A stretch of DNA of 59,322 nt from Bifidobacterium rousetti. Lineage in GTDB: Bacteria; Actinomycetota; Actinomycetes; Actinomycetales; Bifidobacteriaceae. The stretch's first letter is position 1; every line of letters begins with the position of its first letter. The stretch covers positions 1-59,322 of the forward strand of contig NZ_PEBH01000013.1 in assembly GCF_008698235.1 (NCBI RefSeq), given 5' to 3'. Below the pieces are notes generated by a model. It was given only the letters and a program-made list of their open reading frames with translations, made no database searches and was not told where the DNA came from. Both the position numbers and the translations under genes were made by a program. Below, one piece after another: positions 21,961-32,113 of this stretch.

Positions 21961-22845
21961 ATGGACAGGGTTCGGCTTGTGGATTGGCTGAAGCGTGAGC
22001 GTGACCAGCGGGTTGGCGGCGGACTGTACTACAACACGCAGATCCTGTTCGCATACAACTCGAATCATATGGAAGGTTCCACGCTGTCTCCCGAGCAGAC
22101 GGCGCAGCTGTACGATACGGGCGCGCTGTTGCCGGATAACGCGATCGACCAGATTCGTGCCGATGACGTGATCGAGACCCGCAACCACTTCCTCACGTTC
22201 AACTGGATCCTCGACCATGTGGATGAGCCGGTCGACAGGACCATGGTGTGCACCCTGCATGCGATGCTCAAACGCGGCACCGGACAGGAGCTCGATCCCG
22301 ATCGCAATGTGGGCGGCTACAAGGTCCTGCCGAACGTGATCAGTCAGATGCTGGGGGTGCACACGGCGTTGCCGGAGGACGTGCCGCAGGCCATGGAACT
22401 GGTGTTCGCCCTGTATCGGGACCTGCGCGACGATCCGTATGAGATCGCGAAGGCGCATTGGATGTTCGAGACCACGCATCCGTTCTCCGACGGCAACGGG
22501 CGGATCGGACGGTTGGTCATGTTCAAGGAGCTGTTGCGTTTGGATACGGTTCCGGTGATCGTGGGTGACTCGGACAAGAACCTGTATGTCCGCGGACTGA
22601 GCCGGTTCGGTGTGGAACCGGGGTATCTCGTCGACACGCTGCTGACCGAGCGCGACCGATACGAGTCCCTGATGGAACGGCTCGCACCGGGACGCATCCG
22701 GTACTCGTACGTGTCCGAGTGGGATCCCGCGGCCGTCGCGGAACGACGCGGCGGCGAACCGCTCGTCAATCCGTTCGTGAAACGCGAGTGGACCGACGAG
22801 GACATCCGTTCGGACCGGTTCCGTTCGGGTCAGGTGAAAGACTGA
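21961..22845 (+). CDS. Fic-domain protein with N-terminal autoinhibitory motif
   Basis: Fic proteins usually transfer AMP to a hydroxyl of a target protein. The active-site motif HPFSDGNGRIGR is complete. An inhibitory motif (S/T)xxxE(G/N) is visible as SNHMEG in the N-terminal part, so this is a class II, self-inhibited Fic protein. The N-terminal region LVDWLKRERDQ and the segment before the Fic core resemble Fic proteins that stand alone rather than in toxin-antitoxin pairs. ATG 21961 was chosen over ATG 21955 because GAGAGGAG ends 7 nt before it. The target is unknown. The gene is monocistronic in sequence terms. Confidence 0.88.
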   Translation: MDRVRLVDWLKRERDQRVGGGLYYNTQILFAYNSNHMEGSTLSPEQTAQLYDTGALLPDNAIDQIRADDVIETRNHFLTFNWILDHVDEPVDRTMVCTLHAMLKRGTGQELDPDRNVGGYKVLPNVISQMLGVHTALPEDVPQAMELVFALYRDLRDDPYEIAKAHWMFETTHPFSDGNGRIGRLVMFKELLRLDTVPVIVGDSDKNLYVRGLSRFGVEPGYLVDTLLTERDRYESLMERLAPGRIRYSYVSEWDPAAVAERRGGEPLVNPFVKREWTDEDIRSDRFRSGQVKD

Positions 22846-22996
22846 TCGTCTGGTCTGGCCGTTTGGCTGTTGGACCGGTCGGTCGCGCGACATTCGGGGG
22901 CATTTTGTACCCCCTTGCGCGTGTCGGCGGCGCGTCGTCCGATAGGGGGGTAGTATCGCGGGTGACGAACGAGATGACGGCAGGGAGGCCGGAATC

Positions 22997-23185
22997 ATGG
23001 ACGTGAGGATCATGAAGATAGGACGCGGCGTGTTCGCCGTCGTGCACAACGGGTCGGGGGCCGGCACCGTGCGCAAGCAGAGCTTCGGCATCAGGCGCAT
23101 GTGGCTGGCCGACGGCGCCAACGGGGCGCAGGGGGTGTTCCCCTCGAAGAAGGTCGCCGCCGAATGGCTGGTGCAGCGCGCCTGA
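22997..23185 (+). CDS. Small protein of unknown function
   Basis: 62-residue product, basic and glycine rich, with no membrane segment and no recognised domain (opens MDVRIMKIGRGVFAVV). Support comes from GGGAGG about 8 nt before the ATG and from its position in an otherwise empty spacer between fic and thrS. The composition (IRRMWLADGANGAQGVFPSKK) looks protein-like. It could be a conserved bifidobacterial small protein; this rests on inference. Confidence 0.5.
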   Translation: MDVRIMKIGRGVFAVVHNGSGAGTVRKQSFGIRRMWLADGANGAQGVFPSKKVAAEWLVQRA

Positions 23186-23277
23186 TCGCAGCGGGAACGC
23201 GGCGGGAACGCATGTGACCGGTTCCGTCGCGCCGTACGTCGCGGCGTCCGTCGCGGCGTTCGTTCTGCGAACGCGGC

Positions 23278-23306
23278 TTGCGCATGTCGCCGCGCGTGCC
23301 TATCGT
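23278..23306 (+). promoter_or_regulatory. Putative thrS promoter
   Basis: TTGCGC (23278-23283), a 17-nt spacer and TATCGT (23301-23306), giving a leader of about 62 nt. The leader is too short for a T-box riboswitch. Confidence 0.5.
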
Positions 23307-23374
23307 GTCCACTGTCGAACACAGTCCAGGCCTGCCCATTGGTAACGCGGGCCCCGATAGCAAAGGACACGATC

Positions 23375-25420
23375 ATGGCGCAAAGCTCCATCTCCATCAC
23401 AGTCAACGGCGAAGCGAAGGAGGTGGAAGCAACCACCACCGGCGTCGAGCTCTTCGCGGACGACAAGGACATCATCGCGGTCCGCCTCAACGGCGAACTG
23501 CGCGACCTGTACACCCCGCTCGCGGACGGCGACACGGTCGAATCCGTCGCGCTCGACTCCGAGGACGGCCTCGGCATCATGCGCCACTCCGCCACCCACG
23601 TCATGGCCCAGGCCGTTCAGGAACTGTTCCCGAACGCCAAGCTCGGCGTCGGCCCGATCATCAAGGACGGCTTCTACTACGACTTTCAGGTCGACCAGCC
23701 CTTCACGCCGGACGACCTGAAGAACATCGAGAAGCACATGCAGCGCATCATCAAGTCCTCCCAGTCGTTCCGCCGCCGTGTGACGACCGAGGAGGAGGCG
23801 CTCGCGGAGGAGGCCGACCAGCCGTTCAAGATCGAGCTGATCAAGGACAAGGAGGCGCACCTCGACCCGTCCACCGCCACCGAGATCTCCGGCAAGGAGC
23901 TCAGCTTCTACGACAACGTCGACCGTGACGGCAACGTCGTGTGGAAGGACCTGTGCCGCGGGCCGCACCTGCCGAACACCCGCTTCATCAAGGCGTTCAA
24001 GATCGAGCGCTCCGCCGCGGCCTACTGGCGCGGCAGCGAGAAGAACCCCACCATGCAGCGCATCTACGGCACCGCATGGGCCACCAAGGAGGACCTGAAG
24101 GCCTACCAGACCCGTCTCGAGGAGGCCGCCAAGCGCGACCACCGCAAGCTCGGCGCCGAGATGGACCTGTTCTCCTTCCCGGAGGAGATCGGACCGGGTC
24201 TGGCCGTCTTCCACCCGAAGGGCGCGGCCGTCATCAACGCGATGGAGGACTACTCCCGCGAGATGCACCGCAAGTACCACTACAGCTTCGTGCAGACCCC
24301 GCACATCACCAAGGGCGGCCTGTACGAGACCTCCGGCCACCTGCACTGGTACAAGGACTCCATGTACCCGGCGATGCGCCTTGACGAGGAGCGCGACGCC
24401 GACGGCAACATCACCAAGCAGGGCTTCGACTACTACCTGAAGCCGATGAACTGCCCGATGCACAACCTCATCTTCAAGTCCCGCCAGCGTTCCTACAAGG
24501 AGCTGCCGCTGCGACTGTTCGAGTTTGGCACCGTGTACCGCTACGAGAAGTCCGGCGAGGTCCACGGCCTGACCCGCGTGCGCGGCCTCACGCAGGACGA
24601 CTCCCACATCTACTGCACCCGCGAGCAGATGAAGGGCGAGCTGACCAACCTGCTGACCTTCGTCCTGAAGGTCCTCAAGGACTTCGGCCTGAGCGACTTC
24701 TACCTTGAGCTGTCCACCAAGGACGAGCACAAGTACGTCGGCAGCGACGAGATCTGGGAGGAGGCGACCAACACGCTCGCCGAGGTCGCCAAGGACTCCG
24801 GCCTGACCCTCGTGGCCGATCCGGGCGGCGCCGCCTTCTACGGCCCGAAGATCTCCGTGCAGGCCCGCGACGCGATCGGCCGCACCTGGCAGGTGTCGAC
24901 GATCCAGCTCGACTTCAACCTGCCCGAGCGCTTCCAGCTCGAGTACATCGCGGCCGACGGCACCCACCAGCGTCCGGTGATGATCCACCGCGCACTGTTC
25001 GGCTCCATCGAGCGCTTCTTCGCCGTGCTGCTCGAGCACTACGCCGGCGCGTTCCCGGCGTGGCTCGCCCCGGTGCAGGTGCTCGGCGTGCCGGTCGCCG
25101 ACGAGTTCGCCCCGCACCTCGCCGGCTTCGTCAAGAGCCTCGAGGACGAGATGGTCCGCTGCGAGATCGATTACTCCGACGACCGCTTCGGCAAGAAGAT
25201 CCGCAACGCCTCCAAGTCCAAGGCGCCGTTCATCCTCATCGTCGGCGAGGAGGACATGAACAACAACGCGGTGAGCTTCCGCTTCCGCGACGGCAGCCAG
25301 CTCAACGGCGTGCCGGTCGACGAGGCGCGCGCGAAGATCCTCGAGGTCATCAAGAAGCGCGTCCAGGTCAACTCGGCCGACGATTTCAAGGCCGCCACGG
25401 AGGATTCCGTCGAGGCCTGA
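23375..25420 (+). CDS. thrS: Threonyl-tRNA synthetase
   Basis: Charges tRNA-Thr. The 681-residue protein has an N-terminal TGS domain (about 1-60, [16 protein letters not shown]), the editing domain with [11 protein letters not shown] near residue 70, the class II catalytic core with MNCPMHN and [14 protein letters not shown], and the C-terminal anticodon-binding domain ([13 protein letters not shown]). The start at ATG 23375 is preceded by AAAGGA at 23362-23367; an upstream in-frame extension to 23339 has no support. It is followed by an imperfect tandem of AGGCCTGATCC-like units at its 3' edge and then a terminator. Confidence 0.96.
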   Translation: MAQSSISITVNGEAKEVEATTTGVELFADDKDIIAVRLNGELRDLYTPLADGDTVESVALDSEDGLGIMRHSATHVMAQAVQELFPNAKLGVGPIIKDGFYYDFQVDQPFTPDDLKNIEKHMQRIIKSSQSFRRRVTTEEEALAEEADQPFKIELIKDKEAHLDPSTATEISGKELSFYDNVDRDGNVVWKDLCRGPHLPNTRFIKAFKIERSAAAYWRGSEKNPTMQRIYGTAWATKEDLKAYQTRLEEAAKRDHRKLGAEMDLFSFPEEIGPGLAVFHPKGAAVINAMEDYSREMHRKYHYSFVQTPHITKGGLYETSGHLHWYKDSMYPAMRLDEERDADGNITKQGFDYYLKPMNCPMHNLIFKSRQRSYKELPLRLFEFGTVYRYEKSGEVHGLTRVRGLTQDDSHIYCTREQMKGELTNLLTFVLKVLKDFGLSDFYLELSTKDEHKYVGSDEIWEEATNTLAEVAKDSGLTLVADPGGAAFYGPKISVQARDAIGRTWQVSTIQLDFNLPERFQLEYIAADGTHQRPVMIHRALFGSIERFFAVLLEHYAGAFPAWLAPVQVLGVPVADEFAPHLAGFVKSLEDEMVRCEIDYSDDRFGKKIRNASKSKAPFILIVGEEDMNNNAVSFRFRDGSQLNGVPVDEARAKILEVIKKRVQVNSADDFKAATEDSVEA

Positions 25421-25482
25421 TCCGAGGTCTGATGCCAAGGCCTGATCCCAAGGCCTGATCCGTGTCCTCGCTGACGCGTCCC

Positions 25483-25517
25483 GGGCGTGACGCCGGTGCC
25501 GAATCGGCGTCACGCCC
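25483..25517 (+). terminator. Rho-independent terminator after thrS
   Basis: Perfect 13-bp stem GGGCGTGACGCCG / CGGCGTCACGCCC with a 9-nt loop, followed by GTCCTTTC. Confidence 0.85.
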
Positions 25518-25629
25518 GTCCTTTCGCTGGCGCCATGGGCCGTCATACCGGCCGATTATCGCCGATTGTCGGCTTGGCGCCCTACAATCGTTTCGTTTGT
25601 CCAGTACCAGTTAACCTGCTAGGAGCATT

Positions 25630-26385
25630 ATGTCAGGTCATTCCAAGTGGGCGACCACCAAGCACAAGAAGGCCGCCATCGACGCCAAGCGCGGCAAGCT
25701 CTTCGCCAAGCTCATCAAGAACATCGAGATCGCGGCCCGCACCGGCGGCGGCGACCCGGACGGCAACCCGTCGCTGTACGACGCCGTCTACAAGGCCAAG
25801 AAGGCCTCCATGCCCGCCGACAACATCAAGCGCGCCATCAAGCGCGGCTCCGGTGAGGAAGCCGGCGGCGCCAACTACGAGGACATCGTCTACGAGGGCT
25901 ACGCCCCCGCCGGCGTCGGCCTCATCATCGAGTGCCTGACCGACAACCGCAACCGCGCGGCCGCCGAGGTCCGCTCCACCCTGACCAAGGGCAACGGCTC
26001 TCTGGCCACCTCCGGCTCCGTGTCCTTCAACTTCGAGCGCAAGGGCCAGATCGAGGTCCCGTCCGAGGGCGTCGACTTCGACGACCTGTTCGAGAAGGCC
26101 GGCGACGCGGGCGCCGAGGACGTCATCGACGATGGCGATGTGTTCACCGTCGTGACCGACCCGTCCGACCTGCACACCGTCCGCAAGGCCCTGCAGGACG
26201 CCGGTTTCGACTACGATTCCGCCGATATGGTCATGCGTCCGAAGAACGAGGTCGAGCTGACCCTCGAGGACGCCCGCAAGGTCTCCAAGCTCATCGACAA
26301 CCTCGATGACCTGGACGATGTGCAGAACATCTACTCCAACTGGACCGCCTCCGACGAGGTCATGGAACAGCTCGACGAGGAGTAA
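25630..26385 (+). CDS. yebC: YebC/PmpR family transcription and translation regulator
   Basis: Conserved protein of 251 residues with the family opening [28 protein letters not shown] and the block [19 protein letters not shown]. YebC-type proteins have been linked to gene regulation and, more recently, to relief of ribosome stalling at proline-rich stretches; which applies here is not shown by sequence. AGGAG lies just before ATG 25630. It directly precedes ruvC (6-nt gap), the classical yebC-ruvC-ruvA-ruvB order, so it is likely transcribed with ruvC. Confidence 0.94.
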   Translation: MSGHSKWATTKHKKAAIDAKRGKLFAKLIKNIEIAARTGGGDPDGNPSLYDAVYKAKKASMPADNIKRAIKRGSGEEAGGANYEDIVYEGYAPAGVGLIIECLTDNRNRAAAEVRSTLTKGNGSLATSGSVSFNFERKGQIEVPSEGVDFDDLFEKAGDAGAEDVIDDGDVFTVVTDPSDLHTVRKALQDAGFDYDSADMVMRPKNEVELTLEDARKVSKLIDNLDDLDDVQNIYSNWTASDEVMEQLDEE

Positions 26386-26391
26386 TCCAAG

Positions 26392-26976
26392 GTGATCATC
26401 CTAGGCGTCGACCCCGGGCTCACACGCTGCGGGGTCGGCGTGATCGAAGCCGGCGCGCACCGCCGGCTTTCGTTTATCCACGTCGATGTCGTGCGCTCCT
26501 CGCCGGATGTCTCGCAGGATCTGCGCCTCCTGGCCATTTACAACGGGCTGGCGGCCAAGATCGAGGCCTATGCGCCGGATGCCGTGTCCATCGAGCGTGT
26601 GTTCGCCCAGTCGAACCGCAACACCGTGCTCGGCACCGCGCAGGCCGCTGGGCTCGCCATGCTCGCCGCCGCCCAGCGCGGCATCCCGGTGGCGTTGCAC
26701 ACGCCGACCGAGGCGAAGCTCGCGATCACCGGCAACGGTCAGGCGCAGAAGGTGCAGGTAGAGCGCATGGTCACGCGCATCCTGAACCTCAACAAGATGC
26801 CGACGCCCGCCGACGCCGCCGACGCGCTCGCATTGGCGATCTGCCATGCGCTGCGTCCCGCAGGCGCGCTGCAGGGTGGGGAGCGCGAGGAGCATCTGAC
26901 CGCGGCGCAGCGCCAGTGGGCCGACGCCGCGAAGAAGGCCACGAAACGGCGCATCAACGCCGACCGCGGCATGTGA
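26392..26976 (+). CDS. ruvC: Holliday junction resolvase RuvC
   Basis: Endonuclease that cuts Holliday junctions symmetrically, working with RuvAB. The 194-residue protein has the first acidic residue in [17 protein letters not shown] (second acidic), and [12 protein letters not shown] (last acidic pair). It starts at GTG 26392, 6 nt after yebC. A C-terminal basic tail ([15 protein letters not shown]) extends past the usual end. The next gene, ruvA, has its own promoter region with an SOS box. Confidence 0.94.
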   Translation: MIILGVDPGLTRCGVGVIEAGAHRRLSFIHVDVVRSSPDVSQDLRLLAIYNGLAAKIEAYAPDAVSIERVFAQSNRNTVLGTAQAAGLAMLAAAQRGIPVALHTPTEAKLAITGNGQAQKVQVERMVTRILNLNKMPTPADAADALALAICHALRPAGALQGGEREEHLTAAQRQWADAAKKATKRRINADRGM

Positions 26977-27010
26977 CCGTGATCCGGCACATGTCCGTGT
27001 GATACACTGA

Positions 27011-27026
27011 TCGAACAGTTGTTCGA
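27011..27026 (+). promoter_or_regulatory. LexA-binding SOS box before ruvA
   Basis: TCGAACAGTTGTTCGA is an exact palindrome apart from its centre and matches the Gram-positive/actinobacterial LexA box CGAACRNRYGTTYG. It sits between a TACACT -10-like box (27003-27008) and the ruvA start at 27037, overlapping the ribosome-binding region. ruvAB should therefore be induced by DNA damage. Confidence 0.85.
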
Positions 27027-27036
27027 AGGAGGTGCC

Positions 27037-27660
27037 GTGATAGGTTCGTTGCGTGGCGTGGTCGAGGCGGTGGACGCCTCGGCCGCGCTCATCGAGGTCG
27101 GGGGAGTCGGATACGAGGTGCGCATGCCCTCCGCCGACCTGTCGCGCGTGCATGGCGGCATCGAGGTGAAGGTCTACACCTATCTCAACGTCTCGCAGGA
27201 CGCGATCACGCTGTACGGGTTCCTCGACCCGACGGCGAAACGCACGTTCCTTCAGCTCATCAGGGTCAACGGCATCGGCCCGAAGGTCGCGCTGTCGCTC
27301 CTGTCCACGCTGAACCCGATGCAGCTCGCCAAGGCGGTCGCCGACAACGACGCCGCGGCCCTCGCCAAGGCCCCCGGCCTCGGCAGGAAGGGCGCGCAGA
27401 AGATCATCCTCGAGCTCAAGGGCTCGATCGACCTGGACGCGCTGGAGCAGACCGGCTCCGCCGTCACCACCGCGCAGCCGGAGGACAAGGGCGCATTGCA
27501 GGTCGTCGAGGGGCTGATCTCGCTCGGCTGGCGTCAGGCGGACGCCGAGCACGCGGTGCATGTGGCCTGTCAGGAGAACGGCATCGCCACCCCGCTCGCC
27601 GAGGACGACGTGCCGAAGGTGCTGCGCCTCGCCCTCGCCTCGCTTGACAGGGGACGGTGA
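27037..27660 (+). CDS. ruvA: Holliday junction branch-migration protein RuvA
   Basis: Tetrameric junction-binding protein that guides the RuvB motor. The 207-residue protein has the N-terminal OB fold ([13 protein letters not shown]), tandem helix-hairpin-helix motifs ([14 protein letters not shown] and [17 protein letters not shown]) and the C-terminal RuvB-binding domain ([18 protein letters not shown]). It starts at GTG 27037 with GAAGGAGG just before it. A TTG-initiated longer version from 27019 is unlikely. Its stop overlaps the ruvB start by 4 nt. Confidence 0.95.
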   Translation: MIGSLRGVVEAVDASAALIEVGGVGYEVRMPSADLSRVHGGIEVKVYTYLNVSQDAITLYGFLDPTAKRTFLQLIRVNGIGPKVALSLLSTLNPMQLAKAVADNDAAALAKAPGLGRKGAQKIILELKGSIDLDALEQTGSAVTTAQPEDKGALQVVEGLISLGWRQADAEHAVHVACQENGIATPLAEDDVPKVLRLALASLDRGR

Positions 27661-28772
27661 ACCACACAGCCATGAACGAACCGTACATCAGCGGCGAACT
27701 CGCCCAGCCGCAGGGCAACGAGAACATCGGCGCCAACGAGGAATCGCTGCGCATGGTCTCCTCCCAGCCGGTCGGCAACGAGCCGGTCAGCGACGAGGAG
27801 CTGCGCCCGCACGTCCTCGACGGCTTCATCGGCCAGCCCCGCCTCAAGGCCCAACTCCAGCTGTTCCTCGATGCGGCCCGCAAACGCGAGGTGCCGCCGG
27901 ACCACATCCTGCTCGCCGGTCCTCCCGGCCTCGGCAAGACCACGTTGGCGATGATCGTCGCCAACGAGCTCGGCGTGCCGATCCGCATCACCTCCGGCCC
28001 CGCCATCCAGCATGCGGGCGATCTCGCCTCGATCCTGAGCTCGCTCGACGCGGGGGAGGTGCTGTTCGTCGACGAGGTGCACCGTCTGCCGCGCGCGGCC
28101 GAGGAGCTGTTGTACATCGCGATGGAGGACTTCCGTGTCGACGTGATGGTCGGCAAGGGGCCGGGCGCCTCGTCGATCCCGCTCACTCTGCCGCGCTTCA
28201 CGATGATCGGCGCCACCACACGCGAGGGCATGCTGCCTTCGCCGCTGCGCGCCCGGTTCGGCTTCACCGCCCATCTCGACTTCTATCCGGTGGGGGAGCT
28301 GGAGAAGCTCGTCGAGCGTTCCTCCGGGGTGCTCGGCATCGCGTTGGACGAGGGCGCGGCCCACGAGCTCGCCCTGCGTTCGCGCGGCACGCCGCGTATC
28401 GCCAACCGCCTGCTGCGCCGTGTGCGCGACTGGGCGATCGTCCACGACCTGCCTTCGGTGGGCCCCGAGGACGTCAAGGAGGCGCTGGCCCTCTACCAGA
28501 TCGACGCCGAGGGCCTCGACCGTCTGGACATCGCGGTGCTCAACGCCATCGTCAGGAACTTCAACGGCGGCCCGGTCGGTCTCAACACGCTGGCCGCGAT
28601 GGTCGGCGAGGAATCGGAGACCGTCGAGACCGTGTGCGAGCCGTATCTGGTGCGCGAGGGGTTCCTCATCCGCACGCCCAAGGGCCGCGTCGCCACCGAC
28701 AAGGCGTGGAGGCATCTCGGCATACGGCCGGATGCCGATGCGGACAAGGGCGATGTCAGCAAGCTTTTCTAG
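27657..28772 (+). CDS. ruvB: Holliday junction branch-migration helicase RuvB
   Basis: AAA+ ring motor that drives branch migration. The 371-residue product shows Walker [10 protein letters not shown], Walker [10 protein letters not shown], sensor 1 GATTREGML, the arginine finger region PLRARFGF and a C-terminal winged helix ([17 protein letters not shown]). The N-terminal 40 residues are a poorly conserved acidic extension. Start is GTG 27657 overlapping ruvA; ATG 27672 is an alternative that would shorten it by five residues. Shares the SOS box of ruvA. Confidence 0.95.
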   Translation: MNHTAMNEPYISGELAQPQGNENIGANEESLRMVSSQPVGNEPVSDEELRPHVLDGFIGQPRLKAQLQLFLDAARKREVPPDHILLAGPPGLGKTTLAMIVANELGVPIRITSGPAIQHAGDLASILSSLDAGEVLFVDEVHRLPRAAEELLYIAMEDFRVDVMVGKGPGASSIPLTLPRFTMIGATTREGMLPSPLRARFGFTAHLDFYPVGELEKLVERSSGVLGIALDEGAAHELALRSRGTPRIANRLLRRVRDWAIVHDLPSVGPEDVKEALALYQIDAEGLDRLDIAVLNAIVRNFNGGPVGLNTLAAMVGEESETVETVCEPYLVREGFLIRTPKGRVATDKAWRHLGIRPDADADKGDVSKLF

Positions 28773-28841
28773 ACTTTGTGCTTTGGATTAGTCGTCATTC
28801 GGATTAGTCGTCGTTCCCCGACCGGAAGGAAATCGTTTTTC

Positions 28842-29306
28842 ATGACTACCAATATCATCCAAGAGTATGGCTTCTTCATCGTGCTCATTGTCGTCATGGG
28901 CGGCATGATGTGGTGGTCGCAGCGCCAGAACAAGAAGCGCAGCGAGCAGGTCAAGCAGTTCCGCGCCGGTCTCCAGCCGGGTACCGAGATCATCACGATC
29001 GGCCAGATCATCGGCAAGATCGTCTCCGTGGACGAGCAGTACGAGGAGGTCGTCATCGACTCCGAGGGCACGAAGCTGCGTCTCGGCTTCAACGCGATCT
29101 CCCGCGAGTACGTCCGTCCCGCCTACGTCTCCGACGACGAGGTGGACGAGAACGGCAACCCGATCGCCGAGGCCGACTCCCAGGCCGATGTTCAGGCCGC
29201 CGGCGCCGATGACGCCCAGGTGAACGTCGAGACGTCCGTCGCCGCGAACAACGCCGACGCCGACAACGGCAAGGCCGGCAAGGCCTCGGACGAGGAATCC
29301 AAGTGA
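28842..29306 (+). CDS. yajC: Preprotein translocase accessory subunit YajC
   Basis: Single-span membrane protein associated with SecDF. The 154-residue product has one hydrophobic segment (YGFFIVLIVVMGGMMWW), the family block LQPGTEIITIGQIIGKIVSVD and an acidic, Ala-rich C-terminal tail of about 60 residues. ATG 28842 has GGAAGGA upstream. SecDF genes are not next to it here; instead it sits between ruvB and apt, as in other bifidobacteria as far as I recall. It overlaps the apt start. Confidence 0.88.
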   Translation: MTTNIIQEYGFFIVLIVVMGGMMWWSQRQNKKRSEQVKQFRAGLQPGTEIITIGQIIGKIVSVDEQYEEVVIDSEGTKLRLGFNAISREYVRPAYVSDDEVDENGNPIAEADSQADVQAAGADDAQVNVETSVAANNADADNGKAGKASDEESK

Positions 29307-29890
29307 CCATGGCCGGCAGCGACATCACGATCAAGGATCTCGCCAAGGTCGGTCAGACCGACGCCGAGTATCTCGTCTCCCTTGTCCGCTCCATCCCAGG
29401 CTTCCCGAAGGAAGGCATCATCTTCCGCGACTTCATGCCGGTGCTGGCCGACGCCAGGGGCCTCGACGTGCTGATGCGCGCCCTCGAGGCGGCCCTGCCG
29501 CTGCCTGTCAGCGAGTTCGACTCTATCGCCGGCCTCGAATCGCGCGGATTCCTCTTCGGCCCCGCGCTGGCCCACCATCTGGGCAAGGGCTTCATCGCCA
29601 TCCGCAAGGCGGGTAAGCTCCCGCCCGAGACGATCGGCGAATCCTACGATCTCGAGTACGGCACCGCCAGCGTCGAGATCGAGACCGCGGCCGTCAAGCC
29701 CGGCGAACGCGTGCTCATCGTCGACGACCTCATCGCCACCGGCGGCACCGCCAAGGCCGGCGCCGACCTCATTGAGAAGGCCGGCGGCACGATCGCCGGA
29801 TTCAGCTTCGTCATGGCGCTCGACGGCCTCGACGGCCTCGACAAGCTCGGCGGCGTGCCCGTCAGCACGCTCATCTCCATGCCGGCCTGA
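29303..29890 (+). CDS. apt: Adenine phosphoribosyltransferase
   Basis: Purine salvage enzyme: adenine plus PRPP gives AMP. The 195-residue protein has GIIFRDFMPVLAD, the flexible loop KAGKLPPETIGESYDLEYG and the PRPP-binding motif VLIVDDLIATGGTA. The start is GTG 29303 (overlapping the yajC stop, 5 nt after GAGGAA) or ATG 29309; both give nearly the same protein. A hairpin terminator follows 15 nt after the stop. Confidence 0.94.
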   Translation: MTMAGSDITIKDLAKVGQTDAEYLVSLVRSIPGFPKEGIIFRDFMPVLADARGLDVLMRALEAALPLPVSEFDSIAGLESRGFLFGPALAHHLGKGFIAIRKAGKLPPETIGESYDLEYGTASVEIETAAVKPGERVLIVDDLIATGGTAKAGADLIEKAGGTIAGFSFVMALDGLDGLDKLGGVPVSTLISMPA

Positions 29891-29904
29891 GTCGGGGTCG
29901 GCAT

Positions 29905-29933
29905 CCCCGGCGGCGCGGCGAACGCCGCCGGGG
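29905..29933 (+). terminator. Terminator-like hairpin after apt
   Basis: Perfect 10-bp stem CCCCGGCGGC / GCCGCCGGGG with a 9-nt loop; no T-run follows. Confidence 0.7.
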
Positions 29934-29990
29934 CACCAATAGACAACCATATTCCATATATCACGTTCCACATTCAACGGAAAAGCAGCA

Positions 29991-31193
29991 ATGGATCTTT
30001 ACGAATATCAGGCGCGCGAACTGCTCGAGGAGCAGGGTATCCCCACGCCGAAGGCCATCTACGCGCAGAACTCGCACGAGGTGGCGGAAGCCGCGGAAAA
30101 GCTCGGATACCCCTGTGTCGTCAAGGCCCAGGTCAAGATCGGCCACCGCGGTCAGGCCGGCGGCGTCAAGCTCGCCAAGACGCGTGACGAGGCCATCCTC
30201 GACTCCGAGGCCATCCTGCCGATGACCATCCACAAGCACAAGGTCAACGGCGTGCTCGTGGCCGAGGGCAAGAACATCCTCCACGAGTACTACGTGTCCA
30301 TCTCCGTGGACCGCACCTCGCGCGACTACGACGTGCTCGCCACCGCCAACGGCGGCACCGAGGTCGAGGAGATCGCCCGCGAGCACCCCGAATCGGTCAA
30401 GCGACTGCACATCGAGGCCCTCGACGACTTCGACCTCGCCGCGGCCACCAAGATGGCCGAGAGCATCGGCTTCTACCATGCCGACGTCGATCAGGCCGCG
30501 CAGATCCTGCTCAAGATGTGGCGTTGCTTCAAGGAGAACGACGCCACCCTCGTCGAGATCAACCCGCTCGCCAAGATCGGCGATCCGGACGACGAATCCT
30601 CGAAGAGCCTGTGCGCGCTCGACGCGAAGATCTCCCTCGATGACAACGCCGCCTTCCGCCATGACGGCTGGAAGCGTTTCGCCGACCCGTTGGCGAACGA
30701 CGAGTTCGAACGCCGCGCCAAGGACCACGGCCTGCACTACGTGCACCTGAAGGGCCAGGTCGGCGTGATCGGCAACGGCGCGGGCCTCGTGATGAGCTCC
30801 CTCGACGCCGTCTCCGGCGCCGGCGAGGAGCAGGGCACCGGCGTCAAGCCGGCCAACTTCCTCGACATCGGCGGCGGCGCCTCGGCCGAGGTCATGGCCG
30901 CCAGCCTCGAGATCGTCCTGTCCGATCCGCAGGTCGAATCCGTGTTCATCAACGTGTACGGCGGCATCACCTCCTGCGAGCAGGTCGCCAAGGGCATCCT
31001 CGAGGCGATCGACACGCTCGGTGGCGTCAAGCCGATCGTCGTGCGCTTCGACGGCAACGCGGCGGCCGAGGGCCTCGCCCTCCTCGCCGAGTCGAACACC
31101 CCGAACGTGCACGTCGCCCAGACCATGGAGGAGGCTGCGGCCGAGGCCGCACGCATCGCGGCCACCGCACTGAAGACCAAGGAGACCAACTGA
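29991..31193 (+). CDS. sucC: Succinyl-CoA synthetase beta subunit
   Basis: ADP/GDP-forming ligase subunit interconverting succinyl-CoA and succinate. The 400-residue protein starts [18 protein letters not shown] and has the ATP-grasp domain ([21 protein letters not shown]) and the C-terminal CoA-ligase domain ([32 protein letters not shown]). The ribosome-binding site is weak (GGAAAAG). Its stop and the sucD start share one base (TGATG). The function in an organism without a complete TCA cycle is presumably supplying succinyl-CoA or running in the succinate direction. Confidence 0.95.
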   Translation: MDLYEYQARELLEEQGIPTPKAIYAQNSHEVAEAAEKLGYPCVVKAQVKIGHRGQAGGVKLAKTRDEAILDSEAILPMTIHKHKVNGVLVAEGKNILHEYYVSISVDRTSRDYDVLATANGGTEVEEIAREHPESVKRLHIEALDDFDLAAATKMAESIGFYHADVDQAAQILLKMWRCFKENDATLVEINPLAKIGDPDDESSKSLCALDAKISLDDNAAFRHDGWKRFADPLANDEFERRAKDHGLHYVHLKGQVGVIGNGAGLVMSSLDAVSGAGEEQGTGVKPANFLDIGGGASAEVMAASLEIVLSDPQVESVFINVYGGITSCEQVAKGILEAIDTLGGVKPIVVRFDGNAAAEGLALLAESNTPNVHVAQTMEEAAAEAARIAATALKTKETN

Positions 31194-32113
31194 TGGTGCT
31201 GTTCATCGAAGACGACGCCCCTGTCATCGTGCAGGGCATGACCGGCCATCAGGGCATGACCCACACCGCCCGCATGCTCAAGGCGGGCACCAACATCGTC
31301 GGCGGCGTCAACGCCCGCAAGGCGGGTCTCGACGTCACGTTCCCGGCCGCCAAGGACGGCGAGGACGCCACGATCCACGTCTACGGCTCCTGCGCCGAAG
31401 CCCGCGAGGCCACCGGCGCTGAGGCGTCCGTCGTGTTCGTGCCGCCGCGCTTCGCCAAGGACGCGGTGGTCGAGGCCATCGAGGCCGGTATCAAGCTCAT
31501 CGTCGTCATCACCGAGGGCATCCCGGTGGCCGACTCCGCCTACTTCGTCGAGCTCGCGCTGCGCCACGGCGCGCGCGTCGTCGGCCCCAACTGCCCGGGC
31601 CTGATGACCCTGGCCTCTTCGGAGACGTCGCACGGCGTCAACCTCGGCATCATCCCCGACGGCATCGTCGGCCGCGGTCCGCTTGGGCTGGTCTCCAAGT
31701 CCGGCACGCTCACCTACCAGCTCATGGGCGAGCTGTCCGACATCGGCTTCACCGCATGCCTCGGCGCCGGCGGCGACCCGATCGTCGGCACCACGCTGCT
31801 CGAAGCGCTTCAGGCGTTCGAGGCCGATCCGAACACGAAGGCCGTCATGATGATCGGCGAGATCGGCGGCAACGCCGAACAGGACGCCGCCCAGTGGGCC
31901 GCCGAGCACATGACCAAGCCGGTCGTCGCCTACATCGCCGGCTTCACCGCCCCCGAAGGCAAGCAGATGGGCCACGCCGGCGCCATCGTCTCCGGCGGCA
32001 AGGGCACCGCGAAGGACAAGAAGGAAGCGCTTGAGGCCGTCGGCATCCGTGTCGGGCGCACGCCCGGCCAGGCCGCCGACATCATGCGTGAGGTGCTCGC
32101 GGGTCTCGAATAG
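31193..32113 (+). CDS. sucD: Succinyl-CoA synthetase alpha subunit
   Basis: CoA-binding and phosphohistidine-bearing subunit. The 306-residue protein has [17 protein letters not shown] at the CoA site, [11 protein letters not shown], and the active-site His in [18 protein letters not shown]. Normal length. The start overlaps the sucC stop; its own stop overlaps the GTG start of the next membrane-protein gene, so four genes from sucC to purH look translationally coupled. Confidence 0.95.
   Translation: MVLFIEDDAPVIVQGMTGHQGMTHTARMLKAGTNIVGGVNARKAGLDVTFPAAKDGEDATIHVYGSCAEAREATGAEASVVFVPPRFAKDAVVEAIEAGIKLIVVITEGIPVADSAYFVELALRHGARVVGPNCPGLMTLASSETSHGVNLGIIPDGIVGRGPLGLVSKSGTLTYQLMGELSDIGFTACLGAGGDPIVGTTLLEALQAFEADPNTKAVMMIGEIGGNAEQDAAQWAAEHMTKPVVAYIAGFTAPEGKQMGHAGAIVSGGKGTAKDKKEALEAVGIRVGRTPGQAADIMREVLAGLE

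Noticed and set aside
23186..23374. T-box riboswitch before thrS
   Set aside because: A TGGTAACGCGG word resembles the T-box core, but it lacks the ACC, and the leader from the likely promoter is only about 62 nt with no specifier stem.
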